The position numbers were made by a program, and so were the translations under genes. The notes below the pieces were generated by a model, which saw nothing but the letters and a program-made list of their open reading frames with translations, was not told the origin of the DNA and did no database searches. This document shows positions 43,190-56,661 of a DNA stretch of 64,000 bases, in pieces; the first letter of the stretch is position 1; every line of letters begins with the position of its first letter. Origin of the DNA: Silene latifolia (lineage: Eukaryota; Streptophyta; Magnoliopsida; Caryophyllales; Caryophyllaceae); NCBI RefSeq assembly GCF_048544455.1, contig NC_133526.1, forward strand, positions 9,006,001 to 9,070,000, in the 5' to 3' direction.

Positions 43190-43242
43190 TTGATGTTCCT
43201 CAACAATATAACCGACATACCACACTTGGTAGAACATACCAT
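43190..43242 (-). pseudogene. Helitron helicase fragment, upstream side (copy 2)
   Basis: Encodes the same MVCSTKCGMSVILLRNI as at 5,471-5,523. Together with 26,250-26,556 it brackets the outer retrotransposon, which shows the insertion was into helicase coding sequence. Confidence 0.75.
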
Positions 43243-44318
43243 TATGAGTTATGTTAAAAATTCATCATATATACTCTCTTTCCTTCTTAATAAACATTTT
43301 CCCCATTGCTTCTCAAGGGTCAAACATCGTTTATAACTTTGACCATTAATATGTTAAAAATCATGGTCAAACTAATGTATTGACGACTCTGCAAAAGCAA
43401 TACATAGGATCATGGCGAAGAGGATGACATACATTTTGTGTGAAATTCCTAAAAGATAATGAATTTTGCTCTCAAAGTCTAACGGGACTAAAATCAAGGA
43501 TGTCATACGGGCGAGGGGACATAACGAATGTAGGCTTTCTCATACCCATATAAATTTGAAAAATTACATCCCCTTAGTTATCATAAGTAAAAATTTTCAA
43601 AACCATAGATCAACTTGTGTAGATCTTAAAATATTTTGTTCCATATAAATGTTATATTCTCGCTTATTCTATAATTTTCAAATATTTCTGATATTTTATT
43701 TACCGATGTCTAGCTAACACCCATAGTGACCCATGGTTGATATGATTTAAAATTTACTTTGAGTCCGAAACTTTATTAATATTCACGCATCCAAGACAAA
43801 AGAGATATAATTGGACAATTGTGATAGATTTTCTTTTTGATCAAATTTATTTTTTCTTATTGAAGAGTTAATAATTTTCTTATATGGAACGCTACATATT
43901 TTGAACCAATTTATTCTATTTCTCATGATTATGATATATACGTACTTTGTGTTACAATGTCTCATTGCTAATATTTATTCTGAACCAATAGCTATTTATT
44001 TTATTACTCAAGTTTGTAAAATTAAAAATGGAACATGAGATTAAGTCCTATCAATAGGTTCAAAAGTAAGTCAACATGAGCCAAAAAAATTATCAAAAAG
44101 AAATTAATTTGATATTATGAAGGTCAAGAGATCATGAAATTAAAAATCTCATATTTAGGGTTTGTTTCAAACAAATAAGCTTAAATTTATCGACCAAAAT
44201 TTCATTTATCTTTTTTTGTTGTAACTATTTGGTGGATAAATTATTTACTAAAATAAGCGAAGCATGTGAGAAATAAGCTACCTGTTTTTTTTTTAATACT
44301 TCAATATATAATATTAAA
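43243..44318. other. AT-rich intergenic DNA (copy 2)
   Basis: Matches 5,524-6,600. No gene or bounded element recognised. Confidence 0.6.
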
Positions 44319-45360
44319 CTAGTTTTGTGACCCGTGAAAATCACGGTTTGACTTTTTTTGTTGTTTTGTTTTTGGTGTTATGTTCGTGAAAGTGTTTTTC
44401 GTCTTTTTCTGTACTTTCTTTTTTACTTGGAGATATATTATAATTAGGGTATTTTGAAATTTTGTGATATGAGTCAAAACTATGTAATGAGGAATGACAC
44501 CAAAACTCCTAAATCTGTATGATGGTTTGATCTGTCTTAATGAGAACCCCTAAGTTAGTATTCCATTTTAATATTCGAGCATTGTAACCACTAAATTAAA
44601 CTTACTTAAACTAACAAAAATACTTGATATATGTGAAATAAAAGTAAAAAAGAATAAAATATTAATTGTTTATACCTCGACATTTCACGTTTAGATCCTT
44701 GGTAAGTAACTCTGAAAATAAACAAAAATAAATTAGAATCCAATTAAATAGAGTGTAAAAGACTAAACAAAAGTATGCAAATAAAAAATTATTGGTGAAT
44801 GGAAGTCCCCCCGCCTTTTGTGGTCTTATTTATAATCTTGGATTATATGACTTTTATTGATATCTCTTGAGCTATCGGTTATAATTGATCTAAATAAACC
44901 CTCCTAGTGCTAATGATAATGAGAGTTATTGAAATTAAACTTTAATGAATTATAATGAGTTGATGTAAACATCATTTTAATGAGTTAATTTAACCAATTT
45001 TTATTTTTTGTCTTTTTAGTTGCCAAGATCATTAACGATAATGGAGTAATGAACAATTTAATGCATATTTTCTTAGAGAGTTTTTTAAGGTTCTTACATA
45101 GTCATTTATTTAACCAATTTTTATATTTTGTCTTTATAGTTACCAAAATCATTACTCATGTAGTTATGAAAAATTTAGTGCATATTTATCTTTTTTATTT
45201 TTTTTGTCTTTTTAGTTACATTAGTGGTTATGAAAAATTTAGTGCATATTTATGTTAGAAAATTTATAAAGGTTCTTAAATGATCACTTAGTTAGAGTAA
45301 GATGATGTCACTTGATGCTTAAGGAATTGCTCAAAATATCATTTTTATGTTATTGTATAG

Positions 45361-45361
<1 letters not shown>
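44319..45361 (-). mobile_element. Non-autonomous Helitron (copy 2)
   Basis: Same structure as 6,601-7,645. The 3' hairpin has lost one base (CACGG in place of CACGGG). CTAG lies at 44,319-44,322 and the 5' TC start is at 45,361, directly against the TAA microsatellite. Confidence 0.6.
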
Positions 45362-45459
<98 letters not shown>

Positions 45460-45540
45460 GTAATAGTAATAGTAATAGTAATAGTAATAGTAATAGTAAT
45501 AGTAATAGTAATAGTAAAAGTAATAATAATAGTAATAATA
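45362..45540. repeat. (TAA)n and (TAGTAA)n microsatellite (copy 2)
   Basis: Same locus as 7,646-7,802, with more TAA units and fewer TAGTAA units. Confidence 0.95.
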
Positions 45541-45626
45541 AGGATAATAATTTATGAATGAATGGATTATAAAAATGTCATGTGAATTAAAATTAAATTA
45601 TTTAGGTAGCCTCTTGATTGTATATT

Positions 45627-47646
45627 CGTTTTGTTACCTGTGCAATGCACGGGATAAATATAAGTTTTCTTACTAAAATTTAGATTTGCTTCTTAATACT
45701 CAAAAGTGAATAATAATGTTTAATTAAACTAAATGTACAACAAATTCTTGCACAAATCAAGATATAGTAGTATAGTAGTACAAGACAATAATTCCACATT
45801 TTGTTTGAAACATAAATAGTTTGATCTACGAAATTAAATATGAGAAAGTGAAAAAAAATTACCCTAATATGAACAAAATAGTTATCCAAAATTTGTTATA
45901 CAAACTTTACAACTCATTGTCATTTGACACAAAGTACATTTTTTTGTCTTTATCTACTAATAAAACGATACATAATGATTTATTAGTTTATACCTTAAGT
46001 TTTATCTTTAGTTTTCGCCTTAGTCTCGTGCCTTTTGATTATCTTCTTTCTTCAAACTACTTGCATGAGGCTCTACCATATCTACATTCACGTGCCTTTG
46101 ATGATGTTGTAGAGTTGATACACATGTTTTATTGATCAAAGAGAAAACATCAACATGATTACATGACGAAGATTTAACAGAAGAATCGAAATATTCTCAC
46201 ACGTAGCCCATTTAAATTAATCCAGATGAAAAATATAAATTCCAATATAAAGCAAACGATTCATAAGAACGAATAACATAAAAAATTAAAATACTTTATC
46301 ATACTACAAAACAACAACAATAACAATTTCATATAAGAGATGTTAATTCATTTTTATATACCATACGTTCATACTCACCATAACCAAATATACTATTCAA
46401 CAATGAAATATAGTATGTAATTTGAACATTTATGATCAATGAATATTAAACGGAGGATTAGTGAATGGAAACTATTAGTTTTATATACATTATACAACCA
46501 TTAGCTTTAAACTTTTCATTTTACTTTTCATTTATTTTGTGAGTTATGAGTATTATTAAATAAGATTATACAACCATTGATTCTCATTTTTCATATTTCT
46601 TTTCATTTATTTTGTGAGTTATGAGTATTAAATAAATAAGATAATTGATTATGAGAACCTTAAGAGGTAAATTAATTAGGAAAAAGATTAATGAAAATTG
46701 TGGGTGTTCAATTGCCTTGTTTTTAGACGCGTGAATAGTTTTTCACATAATAAGTAAGTTGGACTAATGTGAAAAATGTCATAGTTTTTCAATTGCTTTG
46801 TTTTTAAATAGTAGTTGAAGTAAAATGTCGTACTTTTACTTTTAGGAATGTTATTAAACTATAAAATTATTTTTATTTTTAATTAAAAAGGTTTTAATTT
46901 TAGGAAAGTAAAGTATAACAATTTATAAAAAAAAAAAAATACCACACTTCCAACAAACACTTAATCAAATTTATAAATTAGAAAAATAAGTATGAAGAAC
47001 TTTTAATCAATTCATTAACAGGTTTTATTACAAAAACTTTAATTAAAATGTTAAATTTTATTTGTGAATTTGTATAAATTTCATTACTTTTGAATTTTTT
47101 TAACTCGTAAAATATTTAATGTATAAAATTAATTTAAGAATAATGCTAATATCCTTCGATTTGGTTTAGCTTATATGTTACAATTATGAAATTTGTAAGT
47201 GAATTTGTATAAATCGCATCACTTTTGAATTTTTTTTAACTCAAGAAATATTTAATGTATACAATTAATTTAAGAATAATGATAATATTCCTTTATTTAT
47301 TTTAACTTATATGTTACCAAATATATGATGACACTTTTGTGAGAAATTTTTGTAAATTTAATAATCAATACAAATTTAAAAATTATAAAAATGCAACATA
47401 GATTGAAATTTAATGACTATGCCACATGGAATTAAATTTAATGCTTTTAAAAGTCTTTTAGTTTGATTTACTTTAACTTATATGTTACAAAATATATGAT
47501 GTCACTTTTGTAAGAAATTTTAGTAAATTTATTAATCAATACAAATTTAAAAATGATGAAAATGCAACATAGAATAAAATTTAATGAGTATGCCACATGG
47601 AATTAAATGTAATGCTTTTAGAAGCCTTTTAACAATATTGTATAGA
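45627..47646 (-). mobile_element. Helitron-like element with degenerate 3' end (copy 2)
   Basis: Counterpart of 7,909-9,928, with the hairpin at 45,637-45,653 and the 5'-type end at 47,646. No gene is seen. Confidence 0.45.
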
Positions 47647-47812
47647 TATAGTTATAGATCGTATTTAAGTAATGTATTATAAAATGTCATTTGAAATAAA
47701 ATTAAATGGTTTAGGTAGCCTTTTTTTTAACTTTACCCTTTTAACTATAATCAATAATAATATAATATTTTATGGATTAATAAAATTAAATGGTTTATGT
47801 AGTCTTTTAAGT

Positions 47813-47920
<108 letters not shown>

Positions 47921-48020
47921 TCATAGATAGATAGTAGTAAGGGAATGAAGTTGGTATTTTGGTGTCAGTGGAATTAGAAGTGAAATTGGATGAGGTTGAG
48001 TGAAATGTGAATAATACACT

Positions 48021-49812
48021 CACTACTACAGATACAACCTATAACAACGGTCAAAAACCGTTGTTATATAAAAAAGCGGACGTTGTTAAAGCGTCCGTTG
48101 TAAAAGGTTTTAACAACGGTTGGTTTTTTTAAGGAAACCGTTGTTAAAAATATTAACAACGGTTTTAAGTATAAAAACCCGTTGTGGAAAGTGTGACTCA
48201 ATTTTGGGGGGAAAGTTATAACAACGGGTTATTTATAAATAACCGTTGTTGTTTGTTCTTAAAAAAAAAAAAAAAAATTAAATATTACTAGCTATAAATA
48301 TTAAAGCATCCTTTACTAACATATTAAAGCATCCTTTACTAACATTCATTAATTGAAACAACATGGCAACGAACCCTAATTTTATCAACAACGAAGAATG
48401 GCTTACACAAACGATTGAAGATGATGGGAAGGTTCTCGCCGGGCTTCCCGCCGATCAACACCCATTAATCAAAGCATCCCTTGAACATCAACGGAATTAT
48501 TGGATTAAGAGGCGTGAAGCAGTCCGGCTTGTCAACAAAGCCTCATCATCATCATCATCTTCATACCCTCGTCGGCTGATACTCGCAACTTGGTCATGCA
48601 CCCAGAGATATGTTGAGTTGTACTCTTCCAACCTTATCTCCACATGCAAGTCGTGTCCTTGCATATATTCAATCTGTTATTGCAAAATATGAAGCCAATG
48701 ACCCTAAGTTAGCGGTATACCGAGTGGCGTGATTGGTGGCGGTGTTGAGAAGCGTTTTTTACGCTTAACCGGGTTGTTCCGCTTATTATACATCTTTTGA
48801 TTTCGATAATTCTTTGTAATGTATTTGGTTTAAAATTAAATGAAATGATCATTTTGAAAGTGTTGAGTTATGCTTGTTTGATTTGCTTCCATTTTTTCAA
48901 CTCCATAGATCTATCACCATCATCAAGATCCGATTATGGCACAACTTCCTAACATATATGGCACAACTTCCTAACATATATATTAATTAAAAAACAACTC
49001 AACCCACACATTAGTATAAATACATTGCATTATCTCAACTAACATGCATTTCCATTATCTCAATATATTCTCCAAACCCTAACTCGCTAAAACATGCTCG
49101 ATCCGTCTCAAGGACGCCAAAGAAGATGGAAATGAAATAATTAGAAACACATACATGGAAATGAAATAATTAGCAGATCTTTGAACGGAACCTAATGGTC
49201 GATAAAAACACATACATTGAAATGAAATAATTAGAACAATAAAATAATGACGATGAAACAAACCTGATAATTACAGAACGTACGTAAAGAGACGATGAAA
49301 TCAACAGTGACGGCGAGAAGATAAAGCGACGATGAGAAAGAGAGAAAGAGACGATGAGAAAGTGTGTGTTTTGTGTTTGTGTTTGGTTTATTCTTTCTTT
49401 GGGTTTGTGTTTGTGTATTAAGGTTTGTGTTTTGTGGTCTGCAGAGACTTGTGTTTGTGTGGTTTATAGTATGGAAGGTATTGACAACGGTTATTAAACA
49501 ACAACCGTTGTGAAATATGTTTTAACAACGGTTGTAGAAAACACCCGTTGTTAAATAAGGTTTAACAACGGGTTTCAAAAATAACCGTTGTTATTACTTT
49601 TCACTAACTTTGCGCCAATTTTGCGCCAAATTATTAACAACGGTTGTTAATGTGTGACCCGTTGTTAAAACTAATAACAACGGTTTTTATAACCATACCC
49701 GTTGTAATTGATTTTAGTAAAATTCGCGCCATGCATTCTACAACGTTTATTGTGATTTTCATGAATATTCGTTGTTAAAGGGGCGTTGTAGTTGCCTGGA
49801 TTTGTAGTAGTG
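48021..49812. mobile_element. Non-autonomous CACTA transposon (copy 2)
   Basis: Same element and same TSD (ACT at 48,018-48,020 and 49,813-49,815) as in copy 1, so it was present before the duplication. It is 1,792 bp, with the same AACAACGGT subterminal arrays. The GCTGCTGCTGG stretch of copy 1 (about 11,653) is TTTATTCTTTCTTTGG here (about 49,387). Confidence 0.92.
48363..48692 (+). CDS. Hypothetical 109-aa protein inside the CACTA element (copy 2)
   Basis: Counterpart of 10,635-10,961. Both copies keep the ATG and about 85 residues of the frame, with few substitutions. They then differ where a short indel changes ATWSAPRYVEL into ATWSCTQRYVEL while staying in frame. The origin and function are unknown. 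The conserved part (NNEEWLTQTIEDDGKVLAGL) is suitable for a homology search. Confidence 0.35.
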   Translation: MATNPNFINNEEWLTQTIEDDGKVLAGLPADQHPLIKASLEHQRNYWIKRREAVRLVNKASSSSSSSYPRRLILATWSCTQRYVELYSSNLISTCKSCPCIYSICYCKI

Positions 49813-51058
49813 ACTACTTTTTTTTTTCATTTTTTTTTGCTACTCCTTTGTCTCCTCATCTTTTTGACTTGTTAATTAGTAAATAAATTAAATAGATAAT
49901 TAAAATGTATAGAAAGTAAATTGATTACTAATCCTATGTGGAATTAAATTAATTGCTAGTGACATGTGGAATTAAATTTATTGCTTTTGCCTAGCCTTTT
50001 AATTATTTAGTATAGATATGGAGTACTTACTATGTCTTTTTATGCCATATTATCAAAAAAAGCTATCTTTCGGTTAGTTTAAAAAGCAGTTTTTATCTAA
50101 TCGAATAACTGATTGGTTCCGAATTTTCAGTTATCTTTTCAGCTCGTTTTTTAGGTTTCAGTTAATTTTTATAATGAAATATGAGATATAGTAAATGAAT
50201 AATGTGTATTGACATTAATATACCATATAATTAGTTACATAGTGTATTTTGAGTGTGTAGTACCTACTATTTCGTAATGTTTAAATTACTTGGATATATG
50301 CTGGTGATATATATGAAATTTTGTAGTAGATGAAATTAAGTGATACTACTAATGCGTGAGTCTTGAACCGATCTTCCATTCATCATATGAATAACACTAT
50401 GAGTTGTTCCATTGTTACACAAAAGCTTTAGTTGTTTAATCCCCTAAATTCTACTTCAGTTTTTCTCGGTTTTATTCCTCCATCTAATGATCTTCACATT
50501 CTTATAGAAAGTCAATTAGCTAAACAAAAATAGTAACATATACATATTAGTGAAATGTTTTATGTATTGATAACTTGAATGTATATGGAGGCATTTATGC
50601 TTATGATTTCTATACATACACTCCAATGATTATTTAGTGATTATATTTTGAAGAAATCGTAATTTATACTTCGTGTAATTACGTAAGATTACACTACATG
50701 ATCTTAACATAACACTTTAATAAATAAATTCGTCTTTTATCCGCCAGCATCTTGAATTTTGATGCGAGAATACAAACTAAAAATGTATGAGACCATAACT
50801 GGGGGAAAATAAATGCGATAACTTGAACTATAATGAATTTCTATTATCTATTTGATAATTTTAATCTATTTATATTAGGATAATTTTATTAAAATATATT
50901 TGTTCTACTTATATTAGAATAATATTATTAAAATCTGTTTTAAACACTAATTAGAATAATTTTATTTATTTAATTTTTTTTCGAAATCTACTCTTATTAG
51001 GATTTTTAAAAAAGTTGGAGTCTCTAATATCACTCGAAAAGTTTCTGCTTTATATATA
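49813..51058. other. AT-rich intergenic DNA (copy 2)
   Basis: Matches 12,075-13,321, including the Helitron-type 5' end (about 50,016). No gene is seen. Confidence 0.5.
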
Positions 51059-51828
51059 CTAGTATAGATCCCGCACAAATGCGCGGTTTTGTAGATAGGC
51101 ATATTAGAGAAAATAATAATTATATTAATAGTATTTAACTCCAGTTCACACTTAATTATAACATTTAAATTAGTAATGTTTTGTATTAAAAGGTAAAAAA
51201 GAGCAAGTTCAAAACTTTTAATCCGTATAAGAATGACAATTTTACTCGAACTATTTTGTTAACTTTGTTTTTAAAAAAAAATATTGTTATTATATCATTA
51301 TATCCACTAAAGGCGTAATATAACTGTTAAGTAATTATTGTAGCTATAAAATTTAAATTAGTAATGTTTTGTATTAAAAGGTAAAAAAGAGCAAGTTCAA
51401 AACTTTTAATCCGTATAAGAATGACAGTTTTACTCGAACTATTTTGTTAACTTTGTTTTAAAAAAAAATATTGTTATTATATCATTATATCCACTAAAAG
51501 CGTAATATAACTGTTAAGTAATTATTGTAGCCATCAAGTTTAGTTTTAAAAATAATAATAATAGTAAAATATTGCTTTGACATCATGCTTATAATCGGTA
51601 CAATTTCATTTATGTAACAAAATAAGAATATTCTATTAATATGTCTAATCAAATTGAAAAAATGTTACTCCTTTTAAATGGGCTAGAATTATATATTTAT
51701 TACTCCGTATATGAAATTAAACATTATGGCCCAATTTTAGATATGACAAAATGAAGCCCAATTGTAGAGTAGTTTTCATTTAGGCGGAAAAATATTAGAG
51801 ATCTCTTATTCTTTTAGTATAAGGGGGA
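51059..51828 (-). mobile_element. Non-autonomous Helitron, 770 bp (copy 2)
   Basis: Same ends and length as 13,322-14,091, including the internal 188-bp tandem duplication (about 51,164-51,540). Confidence 0.78.
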
Positions 51829-51840
51829 TGTATTGATTGA

Positions 51841-51982
51841 TTTTTCTCACGGGCAGAGATCGTTCGATCACATGTAATCCAGAAGACCAGAACTATGGTC
51901 TCCACTTGTTTAATTTGTCCTTATGAACATATATCTTGGATTCATGGAGGTGTATATTATTATTGAAACCATGTTCCTTCAT
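51841..51982. repeat. Dispersed 140-bp repeat, copy 2 of 3
   Basis: Matches 14,104-14,243. It reads ATCCAGAAGACCAGAAC where copy 1 reads ATCCGAAGACCGAAC, an example of the CAG/CG difference pattern. Confidence 0.85.
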
Positions 51983-52074
51983 CCGGGTTTGAATAAGATG
52001 ACGAAAACCCGCAAATATTGATTATAAGGGATTTAAGTCGGATTTAAAGACGATAAACTATTATGAATTATGTA

Positions 52075-52454
52075 TTTTTTGATAACTTATACCTTGAATA
52101 ACTCACTTTTTTAAAACTTATACCTAAGATAACTTTCCTTAAAATCTTATACCTAAAATAATATTTTTTTCCAAACTTGATACCAAATCTCAAAAAAAGC
52201 ACCGAATTGACGATCTTGTCCTTACTAATTAAACACCATCATCCTTTTCCCGCCTATTAATCCACACATCCACGATTACCACCACTAAAACCCATCAAAT
52301 TAATAAGGGCAAAATCGTCAATTTAAGGCATTTTTTAAAGATTTGGTATCAAGTTTGTAAGAAAATGTTATTTTAGGTATAAGATTTTAAAGAAAATTAT
52401 CTTAGGTATAAGATTTGTACAAACGAGTTATTCAAGGTATAAGTTATCAAAAAA
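52075..52454. mobile_element. Foldback MITE with long inverted arms (copy 2)
   Basis: Identical in structure to 14,335-14,715. Confidence 0.8.
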
Positions 52455-53609
52455 CCCTTATAATTATTATGCGAATGAAATATGAAGAAAATAAGAAAAG
52501 ACGGAACAAAAGAGACGAATTAACAAAGAACAAAGGAGGAAGAAGAAAGGCGAAAATCGCCGCACCTCGAAAGAGGCGCAGCAGAAGCTGCGACCCTTTA
52601 AGAGGCGCAACAATTGCCGCGTTTCTTCTCGACGTCTGTCTTCTGTTAATCCGTAAAAATAGGTTTGACAAAGGGTTTTATAAATCGGTTTTAAACATAT
52701 TTTTGACGTAAACCTTACATTAATCGATACAATAATAAAATACAAAAATGAAATATGGGATTTACACCCTCAGATTTACATGTTTGACGAAACGAGATTA
52801 ACTAAGTTAACGATTAGTGATTGCTCGACTCGAATGTATGATGAAAGTGTCTCGTTAGAGGATTTAAATTAGATTGATTTGATTAATTGAAGTAGAGTTG
52901 GTCAAATTGGTCGGTCATGCAACGAGACTGGTACTCAGAAGGATCCGAGCTTAATTACGTGGTCGATTGATCAAGTACGTAGACGTCAATAAGCTTAGAG
53001 CACGGTCTTAGAATGCAAAGGGAGAAGAGAAAGGCGCACACTCGCGTGAGAAATAAGGGGAACAAAGGTCCCTATTTATACTAATCACACGGAGGAATTA
53101 TGGTATGACCAAACTTTGGAAACAAATCTCGAAAAGATATGAAAATATGCGAGAAAAGGGTTGGGGAAGAGGCGCAAAGCAGTGCTACGTCCTTTCCCCG
53201 TGTTTCCTCCTGCGGAAGAAAGATTTTCGCGTTTATTTATGGAATTGCGGTAGATCTCAACTTTCTTATTATTTTAAAATAAGATTTCGAGATATATTTT
53301 GCCAAAAGGTGAAAAGATTAAAATTATGGAATAGAAATATCGGGAAATATTTCGAACATTCTCGACTTTCGGCATTTTAAATGGTTTATTAGAAAATGAA
53401 GACAGCTTTTGACAAGGACTCCAAATGAACTCTAATTCATCACAAACGACCGTAATGGCGCGTAGATGACGACCAAGGATTAAACACAAGTATTTGAGTT
53501 ATTACTTGACGATAAACTTACAAAGTGTCATAAATCGTTCCGTGTACCAAACATGCGGCTCAATAATCACCGGGCGGCTTGCGGTAGATGCAGAAATGAG
53601 GTATCTACA
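52455..53609 (-). mobile_element. Probable solo LTR, left end unresolved (copy 2)
   Basis: Counterpart of 14,716-15,869, with the TATA box at 53,073-53,080 and the TGTAGATACC edge at 53,609. Many small differences from copy 1 cluster at about 52,550-52,650 and 53,105-53,460. Confidence 0.5.
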
Positions 53610-54375
53610 CAAACCTTTTGGTATGTGACCAAAGGGTCGTTTGACCTTCCCATGTTTGCACACAAATGAACACTCTTCTAAAAAGTGAAAGAAAAAAACA
53701 AGTTCTGTAAAGGTCTTAAATGAGTTTGTTTATTGGAGAAGGAACATGTGAAACAAACAAAAGAGACAACCTTTGAGTGAACAAATTTGGAAAGGGACAA
53801 GCTTGGTTTTCATAAACCAAGGGAAAGGTCTTTTGCTAATTTGAGTAAAACCTTTTAGGATATTTAAATGACATATTGTTTTCTTTAATTTAAATTAAAC
53901 ACAACTTGAAAATAATCAGAGATCGATGTATTTGTTCAAACAAAGACATTTGAAAATTAAAATGGAAAAATTCATTTATGTGATACAGGTATGAGTAACA
54001 GTCATACTCACTATAACCAGACCGATGAGCAACTGTTGCTTGATCTTTATATCAAATCAAAGGTAAACAATGATCCGAACATAGGAAATATTAATAGAGT
54101 TGCATTAATAATTGCCAGTTTCTTAATAAAGCACATAAATTATTGTAAGCATTTATCTATATTTTGATAAAAAATCTAGATAGATCCTTAAAAAGAAAAC
54201 AAATAGATATAAATATTGCCATTTTACATAGAAAAATACATGTGCTTCTAACACTTATTCCGTAGTCTAAATTATGAGACGATGATAGTAAAATTCAGTA
54301 GTTGATACTAACGCACTATATATATATATATTAGTGGCGCCAGATTAATTACTATCCTTATATTACTGCAATACT
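53610..54375. other. Downstream flank of germin-like gene (copy 2)
   Basis: Matches 15,870-16,632 with a few single-base differences. No gene is called. Confidence 0.6.
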
Positions 54376-55577
54376 TCATATGGCCTCCGCTATAAGCTTC
54401 ATCCACGATCTTCCGGATTCAATACTAGCGTCTTGGTCAATAAACTGATTCTGAAGTTTGTGTATCACGTCCTCATTGACCTGGAATGCTTTTGTAAGAA
54501 CGTCACTAAAAATAGTTGGTGCAGTCCCGAACATGGCATTAGGAATATTAATTCGACCCGGATTTTGGCTACCAAAGCCGGCTACAGCCAACGCATCTGT
54601 CTTACCAATATTCAATTGAAAGTGTATTAAACCTTGAGGGAAAACCACGATGTCTCCCTTTTTAACGATGGCATCGTATAGCTTGTTGTTAGTTGTCACA
54701 AACCCGACGTATAGGGTCCCCTCTAAAACCGCAAAAATCTCCGAGCCGAGAGGGTGTATATGAGGCCCGTTTAGACCGAACGGGGCAATGTCGATTCGGC
54801 CTATGGCTATACCTAGAGTGTTTAGCGCTGGAAATAAAGCGTCGTTGATTAAATGTGCCGTTGCTCCTAGTGTGTTACTTGTGTTTCCGCGTATGTCAAA
54901 CCCTTTGTACAAGAAATCTTGCATGGTCACGTCCTTGGGATTCTTGCAAAATTTTCCATTGACAAACACTGAAAAATAAATGAAACCAAGTTAGTATTAA
55001 TAATGTTTTTTGACATGGTAATTATATTCAGGCTATAATTTTTAATTACTTAGGGTTTATAAGTCTTATTGTATGAACATATACATTCTCCGTAGTCCAT
55101 ACTAGTCATATTTTTCGTTAACTTTCCAAAACATTATGAAGTAAAAGTTTATATAGATGGAAAGTCAAATGAAGCGTAAATTCTCATTTTTAGACGCCAT
55201 TTTCGTATGAAGCAAGGATTCGACGGACTATATGTATATATGACCATTTAAAAGTCCCTAAAATAGTCACTTTTTTCCCTAAAAGAGTGACCATTTGTAA
55301 ATGGACACATATAGTAGTACGTCCATCCTGAAGTTTTCAAACGAAAATAACCGTATAAAAGAAGACCTATCAATATCAAGCGTGCATTCATGAAAATATT
55401 ACTCCCGTAGTTTAATAATAATGAAAGAACAGGGCATGCACCTGAGGAATTATAATCGTCAGCACCAACACAAAAGTCCTGAAGAGGAGAAGGATCAGCT
55501 CCATTAACAACGTGAATAAAACTAACAAACGCCATGCAAAAACCAATCATGGCTAACATTATTGTATTCTTCTCCAT
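54376..55577 (-). CDS. Germin-like protein, two exons (copy 2)
   Basis: Spliced CDS: exon 1 55,442-55,577, exon 2 54,376-54,968, giving 242 aa with the same splice sites as copy 1. Exon 2 encodes exactly the same 197 residues. Exon 1 differs by Arg5 to Thr, next to the signal peptide core. All manganese ligands (H115, H117, E122, H161), the C36/C53 pair and the KGD motif are kept. Both copies appear functional, so this locus may give two doses of an almost identical secreted cupin. The intron differs from copy 1 by small indels, such as TATGTATATATGACC against TATGTGACC near 55,232. The TATA box at 55,647-55,654 is unchanged, so the two are probably expressed alike. Confidence 0.92.
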
Positions 55578-55646
55578 ATTAAATTATTATTATGTTAATA
55601 TAAAATAAAATAAGTTGTTGTGATTATTAGTTCAGAAGGAGACTCA

Positions 55647-55654
55647 TTTTTATA
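55647..55654 (-). promoter_or_regulatory. TATA box of germin-like gene (copy 2)
   Basis: TATAAAAA on the minus strand, 70 bp upstream of the ATG at 55,577, as in copy 1. Confidence 0.65.
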
Positions 55655-55793
55655 GTGGCAAGTTCCCTTACTTAAGAGGTAACCAACCACCAAATTTTGT
55701 ACAACTATCATTATTATCATTTGTATCATTTGTGCAACTATCGTTATTATTATCACTGTATCATTTGTACGTCTAAAACGTGAATCACAAAAT

Positions 55794-55959
55794 CTCATTT
55801 GTGACGGCACGTATCCGTCATTTTGGAGTGACGGATACCATTTTTCCTCACAAATGACCCAAATAGAGGAGAGAGGGAAACACATGGGGGTGCCCCCACC
55901 TTGTCCCCCCTATTCGTTTTGTGGGTGACATTATCCGTCACTTATCTCATTTGTGACGG
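55794..55959. mobile_element. Small MITE-like repeat (copy 2)
   Basis: Same unit as 18,045-18,210, upstream of the second germin-like gene. Confidence 0.55.
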
Positions 55960-56399
55960 CATTTGTATCATTTGTATGTGTCTAAAACGTGAATTGCCTG
56001 CACCTTTGTTTGCTTATGTTTATGGGAGATTTTTTTTTATCTCGGACTTTTCTCAACCACCCCTGTTAATCTGTTATTATTAGCGGAGATTAATTTTTTG
56101 GTTGGGAGCTCCAGGCCGTATGATAGTTGGGGACCGGACCGTACCCTACGAATTACCACTTATTCACATTAAAATTAAAATAAATTATTCGTACTATTTT
56201 CTTCTTTTCAAAAAGTCGAAACTTTGTAGGTATTTTATGATCAAATGTAACCACAATGGTCCAGCTAGCTAGTTTTACAACTTATGATAACTTGTTTTCC
56301 AAAAATGGTCACATTTGACTGTAAAATGGTCTCAAAATGCCATTTTTTTATAAAATACCAAAATGGTTCATCTTAAGAAGACCAACTCTAAACTTAATT

Positions 56400-56507
56400 A
56401 TGGTAAATATGAGTTTTAACTCTATTTTGTCATGATATATTCTTAACAAATTTTCCCTACTTAACTTCTTATCATGTGCCCTAAGGGCACATGTTAGAAA
56501 ATCCGTT
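56400..56507. repeat. 108-bp segment present only in copy 2
   Basis: Copy 1 joins AACTTAATT directly to GTTTTATAGTGG (about 18,650). Copy 2 has 108 extra bases containing the palindrome ATGTGCCCTAAGGGCACAT (56,474-56,492). It could be a small insertion here or a deletion in copy 1. No clear target duplication is seen. Confidence 0.7.
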
Positions 56508-56661
56508 GTTTTATAGTGGAGTCAATTTTTACAACATTATTATGAATAAGAGGTATTCGCCATTCATATTAACCTGCCAAGAAAGATTGTCATATTTATA
56601 GCGAACGGTTAATGCCCAGGGGCGAATCTATAAGGGTGATGGGGGTGAACTCTCACCCCCA

